Positions 1 to 16,796 are shown, counted from the first letter of the stretch. The stretch: 62,000 bases of DNA from Neocallimastix lanati (nom. inval.) (GCA_016946835.1 JACVTC010000047.1:585001-647000); one strand, 5' to 3'. Made by a program: numbers and translations. The notes: generated from the letters alone by a model not told the origin.

Positions 1-62
1 TTTTTTTTTTTTTTTTTTTTTTTTTCATTTATTTGTTGAAATTTTATTAAATTTTTTTATAC

Positions 63-101
<39 letters not shown>

Positions 102-872
102 ATATAAATATATATATGTATAATACATATGTAAAAGAATTAGAAGAGAAAAGAAGGAATTAATAATTTGATGTAAATAATACTTTATATACAATATAAA
201 TAATTTAATTTATATAAATAGTTATTTTAATAGCCATTTACTCATTATTAAATATATATAAATATATATATAATAAATACATTAGTAGTTTAATAATAAT
301 AAAAATTAATAGTTATAATTAAGAAAATAAATATATAATGCAAAAATAAAAATATTTGAAAAGTAGAAAAATTAAAAATTTATTTTAAGGAAATTTTATA
401 TATTAAAATACAATTTTATTATAATTAATGAAGTATTTTCAAATGTATATTGAAATACCTAGTTAATGAAAAAGAAAACTTTTATATAAATATATTTTAT
501 TAAAATTGTATTAAAATTGTTATTGAATTATATAATATTTAAACTAAAATATAAATGGCTATTAATAATTAATTATTTTAAAAGATTAAATATAAATTGA
601 GTGAAAAGATTATTTAGATTATTAATTATGAATATATATATATATATTTTTTTTATATATTACTAACATATACATATATATATTTTTTAGTTTTAATATC
701 TATCACCTATAATAATAAAATAATGATGATTAATCTTTATATTTTTTCATTTTATAATTTAGATAAAGTATAGCTTTCAGACATATATTTAGGGGAGCTC
801 ATTTTTTATTTTTTTTATAATAATTTCATATAATATATAATAAATAAATTACATATATAAATATATATAAAA
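1..872. other. AT-rich low-complexity flank
   Basis: No coding sequence is visible. The stretch opens with 25 T and has a (TTA)n tract near 66-100, followed by A/T-rich upstream sequence of the first gene. The opening T run could be natural or a contig edge; it cannot be told here. Confidence 0.7.
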
Positions 873-2657
873 ATGGGTTGTGGTGCTTCTAAGGTTACAA
901 ACCAATCTCTTTCAATATCGGAAAAAGAAATTACTAAAGACTCTACGACAAAAGCTATAAAAAACAGTGTCCTTACTTCTTCCTCTTCTATTTCTCAAGA
1001 AATTTTAAATAAATCAAAACTTGATCATTCAATCGATCAAGAAATTGGTGAATCATCTAAAAATGAATCAACAATAAATATAATTAAAAATTCTCAAAAA
1101 ATTCTTTCTTCAAATGATAAAGAACAAGAAGCCCCCCTTTTATTGAAAACATCATCCTCGTCCACCATTAATATTGAAAAACAAAAGTCTAAATTAATAA
1201 GAAAAACAGAAAATTCATTAGAACAGATTTATAAAAATAATGAGAATTCTGAAAATGAATATCAACGAACTGGAAGTTTGAAGAGTAGTGAACCTTCTAC
1301 ATATTATGAAAAGAAAGAAAATTCATTAAATAGTTTGATGAATAATGGAAGTAAATGTTAATTTAAACTCTTTTTATTATTATTTTTATATTATTATTTT
1401 AATATATCTAATATATCGAAATTTAGTTATAACATTATTATATTATGATTTTTATATTTTTATAACATTACTTGACAAAATCTAATTGTTTTTTAAATTT
1501 ATTAATTTAATAATAATAATAACAAATATTTAATTTTTTTATTTATTTTTTATATATATATTTTTGTAATTATATAACTGATATCAATATTAATCAAATC
1601 GCTCGACCATAAAAATTATAAATAATTGAAAATTTAATGTCAATATTTTTTTTTTATTTATCATCAATAGAAATAATATATATTAAAAAATATAATTATG
1701 ATGAAAGTATAAGTAAATATAATATATTAAATGAATTGATTTTTCAATTCAAATAAATTTTTTTTTTTTTTTTGATTATTATTAATATCAAAAATATATT
1801 AAATATCAGAAGAATATATTGTTATATTCTATAAATTTTAAATTTAATAAATATATATTATAAATTATACTAAAAAATATTTTAAATCTTTAATAAATTA
1901 GATAAAAAGAAAGGAATGTCTCTATCTTCTTCTGAAGAAACATTAACTAATCAAAGTTCTTCAGATAATGTTAGGAAATTATTAACTTCATGTAAATAAT
2001 AAATTTAAAATATTAATAATAGTTTTTTATTTTTTTTTTTATTTGTATATTTAATGAAACATAATTTATAAATATTTAAATTCAAAATATATATATATAT
2101 ATTATAGCATTTACTCCGTTGCCTGCAATAGAACAAAAAACCACATTAAAATCAATTTCATTTGAAATTCCCTTAGATGAGAGTATGATTTGTAAAACAA
2201 TAAAACCAAACTTTAAGGGAAGTTTACCAAAGTTACACATATCTCAAGATGAAATTAAAAGAAAGATTGGAAATGTAGATTCAAAATGGAAAGTAAGTGT
2301 ATAATTAATTTAAATTATATATATAAAAATTTTGTAATCAAAATATAAATATATTAAATATATTTTTAAAAATATTTAAATGCTCTCTAGGCTATAAGTA
2401 CTACTAAAGGTGGCTATAAGAAAAAGGGACCAGCTGATGAAGAGAAATTAAAAGCATTAAAAAAACGCTTATTAGAAAAAGAAGCAGAAGCCGCAATTAA
2501 TCGTCAAAAGGAGTTAGATAAATTAAAGGCAAAACTTGAAAAAGCTCAAAGACACGCATTAAAAGTCCAAGAAAGAAAACGTAAATTAGAAGCTGAATGG
2601 ATATCAAAAAGTAAAAGTAATTTAGAAATGTCTTCTAATATTAATTATATATCTTAA
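873..2657 (+). CDS. stathmin-domain protein with N-terminal myristoylation motif (STMND1-like)
   Basis: Four exons join in frame: 873-1350, 1902-1991, 2108-2292 and 2391-2657, giving 339 aa. All introns are GT-AG (donors GTAAAT, GTAAAT, GTAAGT; acceptors TTAG, ATAG, CTAG). The protein starts MGCGASK, a Gly2 N-myristoylation plus Cys3 palmitoylation signal, so membrane anchoring is expected. Residues 8-190 are Ser/Asn/Lys-rich and look disordered. Residues ~200-250 carry ISFEIPLDES, then LPKLHISQDEIKRKI, resembling the stathmin start (a short beta hairpin, then the helix onset). Exon 4 is a long charged helix (EEKLKALKKRLLEKEAEAA), as in tubulin-binding stathmin helices. Stathmins bind tubulin dimers and regulate microtubule dynamics. 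The MGCG start with a C-terminal stathmin domain recalls animal STMND1. The splice model is well supported by phase; the family call rests on motif recognition only. The next gene, also + strand, is axonemal. Confidence 0.6.
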
Positions 2658-4934
2658 AATTTTAGGAAAATAAATATTATTATAAGACATTCTTTTTCAT
2701 TAAAGAAAAAAAAAAAAAGATTAAATTTTATGTTTAATATCATTTTATTATTTATAGTATTTAATTAGTAATCAAATTATATGAATTTTTACATTTTAAT
2801 TAATATTTATCATCTAATTTTTAAGCAATTATACATTTCAATTTTTTTAAGTTTTATTATACTTATTTATTTGTTTATTTATTTATAATATTATATATAA
2901 ATGTTTAGTTTATTTATCATTTTTTTTTAATTTTTTTAATTTTTTTTTTTTTTTTTTTTTTATATTTTATTTTATTTTTGAATTATCAATCATCAGTTAT
3001 TTAAAATTTCCATTTTAAATCATTTAAATTTCATTCTTTTTATAATCATTATATTAAAGAAATTTATAAAAAATAAAAGCATGTATCTATTTATTTTATA
3101 AATATAATTCTTTAATATAATTAAAAATTCATACATATTTATAATATTATAACATAATTATATATGTAGAAAATATAAAATAATAATAATATAAAATAAC
3201 AATTATTATAATAATAATAATAATAATATAATAATAGTAATTACAATAATATAAAAATTATTTAAATAAAATTTGTAAATATAAAATTTAAAAAAAAATA
3301 AATATTAGATTTAAATTTTCTAGTAATCTATAAAATATAAAATTATAGTAGAATTAATCTATTTTTTATTAAATCAGTAATTTTCTTTAAAAGTTAGAAA
3401 TGTTTTTTTCACAATTTATATGAAATATATGTTTTTTTCACAATTTATATGAAATATATATAAAGTTTATGTATATCTAAAAAAAACAAAATATTTATAA
3501 AAAAAAAATATATATATATATATATATAAATATAATATGAAATACTACAAAATATTATTTGTTTTTTTTTAATATTAAAACTAAATTTTATAAAATATGT
3601 ATATATATATATTAATAAAAAAACATATTTATAATATATATTATAAAATTTTATATAAAATATATAAAACATATTTATAATATATATATATATAAAATTT
3701 ATGTTCATATATTTTAATAAAACAGAAAGCTTATGTATAAAATAAATCTTTTATATAATATATATATATAATTTATGACCATATATTTTAGTAAAACAGA
3801 AAGCTTTTGTTTAAAATATGTTAAAAAAAATAGAACAAATATATAAATATAATATATAATAAAGATCTTTATAAATTATTCTAAGTTATATATTCAATTT
3901 CGGAAATACTTTTTCAATAATTATTTTTTTTATTAAATATTATTTAATTCATATTTTTAATTTGGAAAACTTTTTTTTTTTTTTTTTTTTTATTTTTTAA
4001 TATATTATATTTATATTTCAAATATTAGTAAATTCTTGAAGGAAAAAAAAATAATCATATTACGGTAAATTAAGTTATAAAAAAGTTTTTTATGTAAATA
4101 TTTTGAGAAAATATATTGAAAAAGGTCTATTTATGCTTAATTTTTTTTTTACTTAGAAATATAAATTTTAACATTAATGAATGAATAAATAAATAAATAA
4201 ATAAATAAATTATAAATTAATTGATAAATTAACAAATAAATAAATAAATTAATAAATGAATAAATGAATAAATAAATATATAAATTTGTGTATTTTATAT
4301 TAAAATATAATTATTTATGAAAATAATTATATTTTAAAATAAATCTTTTTTTAATTTTGATTTACTAAAAATATTTTTTTACCAAAAATTATAAAAATTT
4401 TCTTTTTAATTTTAGGATAAAGTTTTATTAGGATTATGAAATATTTTAGTTCTATATAATTTTTAATTAGCCTTAATTAATTTATATATATTACAATATA
4501 ATGAAATATATAAAAATTATTGGTATATATGAATGAATTTAAATAAATATTTTTTTTTAGATAAAAGAGGAAATATAAATATATTTCCTCATGTTGTTAT
4601 AAATTTTTAATTTATATAAAAAAAATCTAATTATTTTCTTTTTTTTTTTTTTTTTTCTCTTTATCTTTTTCTTTTTAAATAATAGAACTATAATAAGGTA
4701 AATAATATATTCTATTAATTGATTATATAATTATTGATATTCTATTCTAGGTAATATTAATTATTTTCAATTAAATTTCAATTAATTTTTAATTTAGTTT
4801 TCTATATATATCGATCATTCATTTATGGTTTGAGTTTTTGAATTACTAATAGTCGTTAAAACAACTATTTAATTTTTATTGTATTGTTAAGTAGTATAAA
4901 AAAGCTTTCATATAAAACATTAAAAGAATTAGAA
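2658..4934. other. intergenic AT-rich region between the two host genes
   Basis: I see no gene. The sequence is A/T homopolymers, AT dinucleotide runs, an (AAAT)n tract around 4185-4280, a 29-bp tandem duplication (3400-3457), and a diverged direct repeat around AAAACAGAAAGCTT (near 3720 and 3795). It must hold the 3' end signal of the first gene and the promoter of the second, but no element can be singled out. Confidence 0.6.
3400..3457. repeat. 29-bp perfect tandem duplication
   Basis: Two adjacent identical copies (3400-3428, 3429-3457), each beginning ATGTTTTTTTCACAATTTAT, lie in the intergenic region. Confidence 0.85.
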
Positions 4935-7900
4935 ATGTCTATTGCGGCTGTTGCTCATGAGTAATAATAATAAATAAATATCAAAATTGATATATATATA
5001 CAATGAATAATTTATAATTATTAAACAATGTTCATTTATTAAAATAACTTTTAAAATAATATAGGCAAATATATGGTATTAATTATAATGTTAATACCAA
5101 TACCATATTTACGAATAATGAAGAAATTATTTATGCAGTAGGTACATGTATCGTTCGATATGATGTTAATAGGAAGAAACAATTTTTTATAATGGGAAGC
5201 CAAGATTGTATTGAAATAACAGCTATTTCAATTTCATATAATAAAAGATTTATGGCATTTGCTGAAATTACAGAAAAAGCATCACAAATTATAATATATG
5301 ATTTAAGGTTGATGGTCATTATAAAAAATATTGTTTTAGAAAAACTACCAAAATCTACTGTAATAAATAATTTTTAATATTTTTTTTTTTTTTTTTTTTT
5401 ATTATTTGGTTAAAAAAGAATAAAAAATTTTTAATATAATTACATGGAATGTTTTTTCTTTTTAATATATATATAAATAGAGAATTATGATTATAAAATT
5501 TTCAGAAGATGACAAATATTTATACGCTCAAACTGGAGCCCCAGATTGGAAAATTTACCAATATAAATTGGATAAAGCACTATTAACAATGGTAGTTGAT
5601 AATTTACCACCTTCTTTTAATTTTTCACTAATGGATGACCCTAAATATAACGATAATGATTACCTATATGAAATGAATATTAATAAAGATCCTAAATATC
5701 TTATTTCAGTTTTAGGGAGAGGATATTTAAGAATTTATAGCTTCAAAAAAGGTTCATATGATTATTATGATATTTCTAGGCCAAATAAACCAGCAGTAAA
5801 TTTAATAAAAATTATATAAATGTAAATTATAAAATTTATTTTATTGCAATTGAATTAATATTTATTTACTATTATACATATTACGATATAGGAATATATA
5901 TGCCATTGTTGGTTAAACAATTTCTTTTTATTAGCTGGCACTAGAGAAGGAAGACTTGATGTTTTTGATTTTTCAGGAACATATTTGGATGAATTAGAAG
6001 ATGCTCATGATATGAAGAAGGTTAGCAGTAATCCAATATATTCGATATGTTCATTGAAAGATGGGTTTGTTATATCAGGAAATAATACTATAACAATATA
6101 TAAATATAATAATATTGGTTCAATGGATTTAAAAAATTCAAGTTTATTTGATATAAATAATAAAACAGTGTTTTCATCTAATCAATATAAAGTACTGAAA
6201 AAAATAAATTTAACAAAAGATGATAATGTTGTTATTAAAAGTATTGTTAAAAATTCTACTGAAGATGAATTAATTTGTTATACATCAAATAATCAACTAT
6301 TTTATATTGATTTATATAAATATGAAGAAAATGTTATGGTGAATATATTATATTAATATATAAAAATAATTAATAAAAATCATTAGTATTAAATTTATTA
6401 ATATATAATAAAATAAAAATTAAATATATTATATAAAAATATTTTATTATTAGAATGATATGGATAATAATGATAGTGATAATCATTCATTATTTAGTCA
6501 ATTATCCTTACCATATCATACAGGAGGAATATTGGCCTTAGATGTTTGTGCTAGAAAAAGTTTAATTGCAACATGTAGTAAAGATCATACTTTACGTATA
6601 TGGAACTATATCGATAATAGTATAGAATTGATAAAATATTACCAAGAAGAAGCCTTTTGTTTAAGTATTCATCCAAGTGGATTATATATCATAGTTGGAT
6701 TTAATGATAAATTAAGATTTATGAATATTTTGGTAGATGATATAAGAACTTTTAAAGAGTTTAACATTCGTAATTGCCGAGAAGTAATAGAAAAACTTTT
6801 ATTTAAAAATTTTTATATAATTTAATTTTGAAGAAGAAATATATATATATTTTTTTAAATTTTTAAATTTAGAATAATATTAATATTTATAATAAATTTC
6901 AATATTATATATTTTTGTTAATAGTGTAAATTTAGTAATGGAGGCCAATATTTTGCAGCTGTATCTGGAAATGACATTCATGTATATTCCACATGGTCAT
7001 TTGAACTTCTTCATGTAATGACTGGTCATAATGGAAAAATTAATTCTGTTAAATGGAGTAAAGATGATACAAAAATGGTATCTTGTGGTAAAGATGGTGC
7101 TGTATATTTGTGGTCAATTGTTGATTATTCAAATAAGAAAAGAGAAAGTGAACATGTTCTTAAAAATTGTGATTATACATGTGCTGTATTGGCTCATAAT
7201 AATACTAGTATTTATGCTGTAGGGTCTGATAAAACATTAAAGGTATAAATAATTTAAATATAAATATGATTATTGAATGATATATTAAAACTAAATATTA
7301 TTTTATAATAATGAATAAATGATATATTGAAAAATTAATTTATTATTTTTATAATTTAAGGAAATCGAGGATTCACAAGTAACAAAAGAAATGAATACTA
7401 ATGAAACATATACACAGGTAATATAAATATGATTAAAATTTATTTTTAATAAATACGTTGTAAATATAGGTTTGATTATAACTTAGCTCCAATAAATATT
7501 ATATTTGTTATATAATTAAAGATTATATTATCTAATTCTGGAAAAATGCTCTTTGCGGGTAACATATAGTAAAATTATTTATACATTATTAAGAAGTATA
7601 ATAATGTATCAAATAATTTTAAATTCAAATTATATTTTTTATTTATTAAAATGATAAAATACTTATTAAAAATATAACACATTTTTCTAAAAAATAGGTA
7701 CTAATAAAGGTACAATTCGAGCTTTGAGATATCCATTTAATTCAGTATCTGAAATAGAATATAGAGCACACAAAGCTCATTCAAAAGCAGTTTCATCACT
7801 TCAAATTTCATATGATGATAGATATCTTTTTAGTGCTGGTGAAGATGGAAATATTTTTATTTTTCAGATTAATGAAAAAGAAGATAAACATAAGAGTAAT

Positions 7901-10163
7901 GCATATTATGGTAATGAAATGCTAATTACAAAAACAGAATTAGAAGAAAAAGTGTCAAAAATTATTGAATTGAAAACACGGTTAGAAGAATTAAAACTTG
8001 AAAAAGATTATCAATTAAGAAATAATGATGTAGATTTTAATAAAGAAAAAAATACAATTATTAAAGAACATAGAGGAAAATTGGAATATTTAAATAATGA
8101 AAATAAAAATTTAAAGAATTTAATAGAATATGAAAGAGAACAGCATGAAGAAAAATTTGTTAAAGAAATCGAAAATTATGAAAAAACTATACAAGTAATA
8201 TTTATTTCAATTTTAATAATTTATATATATATATATATGGTGCTATAATTTATAATAATTTAGAAAATAATTATTATATTTTTTATTAAAAAAATAAAAT
8301 AATTTTATTTTCTATTTCTATTTTTTTAAATACTTCATAAATAAAGGAATTAGAAAGTTTAAATAATTATAAGTTAATGAGTAAATATAAAAAATATGAA
8401 GAATTAGAAAAAGAGTTAGGAAAAATTCAATTAAAATGGGAAAAAGAGGTTAAGTCAGTAAATTCTAAAAATTATTCTGAGTTAGAAAAATTATCTTTAA
8501 TGAATGATAAAATACTAAATGAGAAAGAAGATGATATAAATAATGTTAGTATTTGAAAATATTATTTTACAGTAAAATATATATATATATATATTAATAA
8601 ATGTACTACATAATTGATATAAATTATAAATTAATATATATATTTTATATTATAACATTTTTCTATATTATAGTTAAAAGATAAATTATATAAACAAAAT
8701 AAAGAAAATGAAGAAATAATACGACAAACTAAAGAAGATTCAGAAACAGAAATAGAAAATCTTAAAAGTAAATATGATGATATCATTAAAAACCAAAAAG
8801 AAACAGCAGCATACATGAAAGGTGAAAATGGAATCATGAAGAAGAAATTTACCTCTTTTTACGCAGAAATTGAAACTCATAAAGCCGAGTTGGAGAGAAT
8901 ACAGGCAGAATGTCGTCGTCTTAAAGATATTATATCAAAAATGGAAGCAAATATTGCTAGTGTGAATAGAGAAGTATGATTATATTATAACTATTATATT
9001 TATATAAAAGTTCTATATTTTATTTAGAAAAAAAAAGTAATTAATTATATATTATTAATATTTAATAAAAATTAAAAAATAAAAATAGATTTTAGTCCGA
9101 GAAGAAATGGTTCATGATAAAGAAAAGAATATATTTGACTTAAAGAAAGAAAATCAAGAATTAGAAAAATATAAATATGTTTTAGATTATAAAATTAAGG
9201 AATTAAAAACCCAAATTGAACCGAGAGAACAAGAAATTGAAGAAATTTCAGATAAAATTATTGTAAATATTTGCAAATATTTTTTATTTTTCAATTAATG
9301 TTTATTAAAAAAATATTTTTTGTTTTTCAAAATTATGATATTAATAATATTCCAATATCAATTAATAATATATAAATATTAGGTTTTGGATGAAGATTTA
9401 CAGACGTTTAAAAAGAAAAATCAGAATTTTGAGAATTCAATTGAAGTTATTAAAGATAAAATTAATCAACTTGTCCATATGATAGAAAAAGAAAAAGTAA
9501 CTATACGATCATATTTTTCAGTAGTTACTAAATTTAGAGTTAGCTTGAATGATTTAATAGATGTTATTCTTGAACCTAAGTTATTAAAGGTATATTAATT
9601 ATATAAATAATTGTAATATTACTTTTTCATTACTTTTAAATAATATTTTAATATACAATTATTTACTTTTTTTTAACTATTTAAAATATTTTTTAAAATA
9701 TTTTTATTTTTATTGCTAAAAATAGAAAACTTTCGAAAAATTATATAAGCAATTTTTAGAAAATGTAAAATATTTGGAAGAAGAAGATAAAATGGATGAA
9801 GATACTAAAGATGAAATTTCAAGACAACAAAATACAATGATACATCAAATTAAAAAATATAAGAATCAAATTATTGACGAAGAAAAACAAAGTACAAAAG
9901 AACTTACATCAATGCTTAATAATAATATTGAATTAATTAGGTAAATATAAAAAATTTATAATTAATATTATATTTAAAAATTATAAATTTAATAATTAAT
10001 TTTTATTATTCAACAATGAATATATAAAAGTGAGTTGAGTAGTTTGTTATATCAAGTTAAAGTTGAAAGAAATAAATTAATTAATACTCAGAGAACATTA
10101 AAAAGAGTAATGCTTATTGCTCAACAAGCAGAAAAAAGAGAAAATAATTTACAAAAATTATAA
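4935..10163 (+). CDS. CFAP57: cilia and flagella associated protein 57 (CFAP57/WDR65), complete
   Basis: Fifteen exons splice in frame to 1182 aa: 4935-4960, 5065-5359, 5481-5795, 5892-6338, 6454-6783, 6925-7242, 7361-7417, 7522-7558, 7698-8194, 8347-8544, 8674-8973, 9089-9262, 9383-9589, 9726-9940, 10031-10163. All 14 introns are GT-AG and 90-152 nt long. Residues 1 to about 665 form WD40 repeats (for example [11 protein letters not shown] and [10 protein letters not shown]). The rest is coiled coil with family signature blocks such as [30 protein letters not shown] and [10 protein letters not shown], which match animal CFAP57 nearly word for word. CFAP57 is an axonemal protein needed for inner dynein arm function and waveform. 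The protein ends a little short of the ~1250-aa animal form, lacking only the variable tail. Every exon junction keeps phase, so the gene looks functional, which implies a motile flagellated stage. Confidence 0.95.
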
Positions 10164-12200
10164 CCTTTTTTTTTTGTTTTTATTATACATTCTTGATACA
10201 TTCAGATTTTTTTATACTATATATAATAAATTATATTTACATATATATATATTTACAATTAATGCAATCAATCTAAATTTTATTTATGTATACAATTAGT
10301 TTTTTTCATTAAATTTTTATTATAGTTTATAATTTCAATACAATCAATCATAATTCATTCTTTTTTATTATATACACTATTAATTATATTTATTTACTTT
10401 TTTTTTTTTGTAGTTAATTATAATTATTCAATTTATTTTTATATTCGCAATTAGTTATATTCATTTATTTTCATTTATTTATTTTTTTTTCATAGTTTAG
10501 GCAATCATTATATTTATTTACTTTTTAGTCGATTATAATTATTCAATTTATATTATATTCACAATTAGTTATATTCATTTATTTTCATTTATTTATTATT
10601 TTTTTTTATAGTTTATACAATCAATTTGATTAATCATAATTTATTTAATTATATTTTTTTAAATTAAACAATTAATCATTTTCATATATTTTTAATTTAA
10701 TCAAACATACTTCTTTTATTTAAACATTTTCAATTTTTTATTAGATATATACATTAAAATAAATATACTTTTTTAATTAAAGCAATTATAATTTTTATTT
10801 ACATGTATAACATGTATATAAGTAATTATTATCAAAAATAAATAAATAAATAAATAAATCTTTTCATTCAATATATTTTTTTTATTTGAATTTAATATTG
10901 TATAGTATATTTGAATAGTTTCTTTATTTAAATCTATTGACCAATAATTATAATCCATTATTCCAAATATATTTTTTTTATTTTTATTAAATGATATATA
11001 TTTAAAATTTAATAATTAAATTGACAATTAATTTAAAAAATAATTTAATTTGTATGTATTTCTTTCTTAATAATTTATATTTTTTATGTAATATTAACAT
11101 GTATTAACTAATTAATCATTTAAATCAGTCGTAATCAACCGTATTTAGAATGGTGAAAAGCCAAAATATATTAGTAGATTGGTTTATAAATACTTTCTCA
11201 TCTCATGGTAGATAGGATCATTAAACGCTTTTTCATGTTGTTGAGAATTTTTGAATTAAAGTCATCATTCGAATATGATTTTTGGACTTTTTAATAATTT
11301 TACTATCAGTGTTAAATAATAATGGAATATAATATTTATATTAATGGATAATGCTAATAATGATGAAGTTTAAAAGATTAATTTTTATTATTAATTTTGT
11401 TAAATAGTTTATGAAATTCTAGTTTTAAAAAATTTAAAATTATATAAAAATTGTTTGCATAGAAATAATAAATATATTGTTTAAAGTGAATTTATCACTT
11501 TTATGCATTTAATTTATATAAAATTTAACAATGATAAAACGATTGAAGATTACATATATTTATTATCGTATAATTTTGAGAGAATATTTGTTTATATTCA
11601 CACTTAGATTTATAAGAAATATTTATAATTGTAACTAATGTAATTTTTAATGAATTATTTAATAATTAAATAATTAGTAATTACAATCAAAGTAATCTTA
11701 TACATACTAAACAATTAAATAATGAATATCTTTACAATAAACAATTAATAGATAAATTGCAATCTAATTACATTATAAATTAAGTAAATCAAAAATAATT
11801 AATTAGTAGAATTAAAATATCTACTGTATGAACATAGAATCTTATATCCATCAAAATAATTAAATATTAATATATAACGATAAATCATAATTATGTCATT
11901 AGATTTATTTAATAAAAAATAAGATTTTTAGAAATTTATAATTTATTGAAAATTAAATCAACAAATTAATTTGTTTCAATTTAATTATTTTTTTTTTTAT
12001 TTTAGCAATACTTATTATAAACTTTAATTTTATTTATTTATTCATTTATTAATTACATGTATATTTTTTAAAAAAAAAAAACAAAATTAATAAAAAAATA
12101 TTATTTTTCAAAATTGAACATAATAATTTTTTAAATAGAAATGGTTCAAATTCAAAATTCAAAATAAAGTGTATAAATAAATTCAGAAAAAAGTTCATAT
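10164..12200. other. non-coding AT-rich region downstream of CFAP57
   Basis: No convincing coding sequence on either strand. It contains T-rich 3' flank of CFAP57, a tandem duplication (10388-10625) and unique AT-rich DNA. A short string near 11180-11215 translates to something like an integrase fragment but is too short to call. Confidence 0.55.
10388..10625. repeat. about 118-bp imperfect tandem duplication
   Basis: Two adjacent copies share the order TATTTATTTACTTTT, ATTATAATTATTCAATTTAT, CAATTAGTTATATTCATTT and a T run, ending with the TTTA(g/t)gCAATCA motif. They differ by scattered substitutions and small indels. Confidence 0.7.
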
Positions 12201-12239
12201 ACAACGGACCTCACTTCCAAGAATACAGGATTTCTGTAT

Positions 12240-13170
12240 AAAGGAAATTCTTATTCCAGATTAGGGTTCGAATTGACTATCTGAAAGAAATTATGGTCTT
12301 CTCTTCTCCTTCAGAGGCACTGGAATAAAAGCCTATTTAATTACACAAGTAATTTTTCGGAAGTGTTTCCATTTATGAATATCTCCATCATTCCCATAAC
12401 CTTTATCAAGTAAATCTCTTTATATTGATTAAATATACTTTGTTTCATTCTCTTATGATATTTAGGCAATAAGGTATTGGAATCAGTTGAAAATATTTCA
12501 ATATTAATTCATTGAAAAGAAGTAAGAATTATACTATTAAAAATATTTAAACTATTGGAAGTCAATTTATCATATCGTTCCTTCTCAAATACTTGTTTAT
12601 CCATATTGAATTCAATAATGAAAGGAATTTTCCTTTTTTTACCAGCTAATAGTAAATAATACGTTTATTGAATTAAACATCATTATAATATCTACCTGTT
12701 TACAGAAATAGGCAATACATTATTTTTATACTTCAAGTAAATTTTTTTTTTAAATTCTGCTAATGTCAAATTTAAATTCTATTTTTTAATTGCATGATGT
12801 TAAGAGTGAAAATAGCGACCATCTAATCGAAGATCATTCGTGTTTTTTATTTTAATCTTATGAACTCTAGTATTTTCAACTCTCGAAAGGAATATCCTTT
12901 TGAAAACTCTAAGTTAAAGTATCATCTGTATTAATAATACCGTCATCTGGAATTAAATTATTTCTTTCATTGCTTATTTCCATTTCTATAAAATTTTGTA
13001 AATCCGAAAAGTTTCTACATTTCTTAATTTTCTATCTTTAAAATTAGTCCTTAAAATAGTCAAAACTTAAAATATCCATACATTTCTTATAACTCTTTGA
13101 TCTTAAGTCAATATTATAATAAAGAATACCAAAAGGTATAAATTTATCTTTATCAAATTCACAATCTAAA
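12240..13170 (-). pseudogene. decayed minus-strand coding relic, family not recognised
   Basis: The minus strand reads as protein-like segments broken by stops and frame changes, for example FIPFGILYYNIDLRSKSYKK near 13140-13085, IEMEISNERNNLIPDDGII near 12990-12940, and AGKKRKIPFIIEFNMDKQVF near 12645-12590. Composition is less repetitive than the flanks, which supports former coding. I do not recognise the family. A transposable-element or lineage-specific repeat gene is possible, since LINE and copia relics follow directly. Confidence 0.4.
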
Positions 13171-13379
13171 ATTATTATTATATTTTATTATATTTATTAT
13201 TGTATATAAATATATATTACGATATATAAATGATTTATAAAATAAATGATTTTTATAAAATGGCTTTTATGATATAAAATTTTAAAATGAATCAATATAA
13301 GACTACTATAATAATAATATCAGGATTAAGTTTATATTATATATATTGATTAATTCTGAATCTTACATTTTATCTTTCA

Positions 13380-14035
13380 AGACAAGAGTTACGTATAACG
13401 AATTGCTATACTTACTTAGGTGTAGCATTTTCAAATGATTTAGAATTGAAGCCTATCATGCAGAGAATGAATAATAAAGTTAGAAAAGCACTTCATTCCA
13501 TTAAAGGATTTCTTAAGAATCCTCATATTTCTATCCTTCATAAACGAATGTTATTTTCTGCTATAGTATTTTGCCAAGTTTCGTATTATACACCTCTAAT
13601 TGGATCAAACATAGAAAGAACGAGAAATACACTGACACTAGTTAATACAAGATTATACTGTATTAAAGGATTTTCTAATAGGAATAGCTATACATCCCTT
13701 TATTGTGTTTCTAAAGAACTTAATATTCCTCCTCTTTCGGCGACATGTACGATTGCTCGGGTAAGGATGTTTTAAAAAATATAAAAACCCCAATTATACT
13801 ATCTCTGCTTTACTTAAAACATATCATTTTATGGACTCTATGCATAGGATAAAGAAAGTAAAATTTAGCAGACAAATTAGATAAATTTCCATCAAAAAAA
13901 CAATTCTAAACTTTTATTGGTAGAGAGATATGGCAAAAAAATCAATAAAGGCTAAAATTTATGAGAAAAATGAATTTGACAATACTAGAAATTACTTAAA
14001 GTTCAACATTAAATATCCTGAAATCCTGAATATAA
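13380..14035 (+). pseudogene. non-LTR (LINE-like) reverse transcriptase relic, 3' part
   Basis: The frame around 13386-13775 contains ELRITNCYTYLGVAFSNDLE, then MNNKVRKALHSIKGFLKNP, then FCQVSYYTPLIGSNIERTR. This is the region just after the RT catalytic core in many fungal LINE-type ORF2 proteins (YLG motif, then 'Y..PLIGSNI'). After a stop at 13773 the homology resumes in other frames (SALLKTYHFMDSMHRIKK near 13800-13855; KKSIKAKIYEKNEF near 13935-13980; NIKYPEIL near 14000). The element is 5' truncated, frameshifted and non-functional. Confidence 0.65.
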
Positions 14036-14049
14036 TATTGGTTTCCGAT

Positions 14050-16766
<2,717 letters not shown>

Positions 16767-16796
16767 TAATTAAAATATAAAATAAAATAAAATAAA

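Noticed and set aside
1-25. Poly-T at the window start as a telomere or contig end.
   Set aside because: Similar T and A runs occur throughout the window; no telomere repeat is present.
3445-3708. Minus-strand open frame of 87 codons rich in Ile, Tyr and Phe.
   Set aside because: It is AT-repeat sequence with no domain and no homology pattern; chance open frame.
11180-11215. A translated string similar to a gypsy integrase fragment (WFINTFSSHG).
   Set aside because: About ten residues only, with no support on either side.
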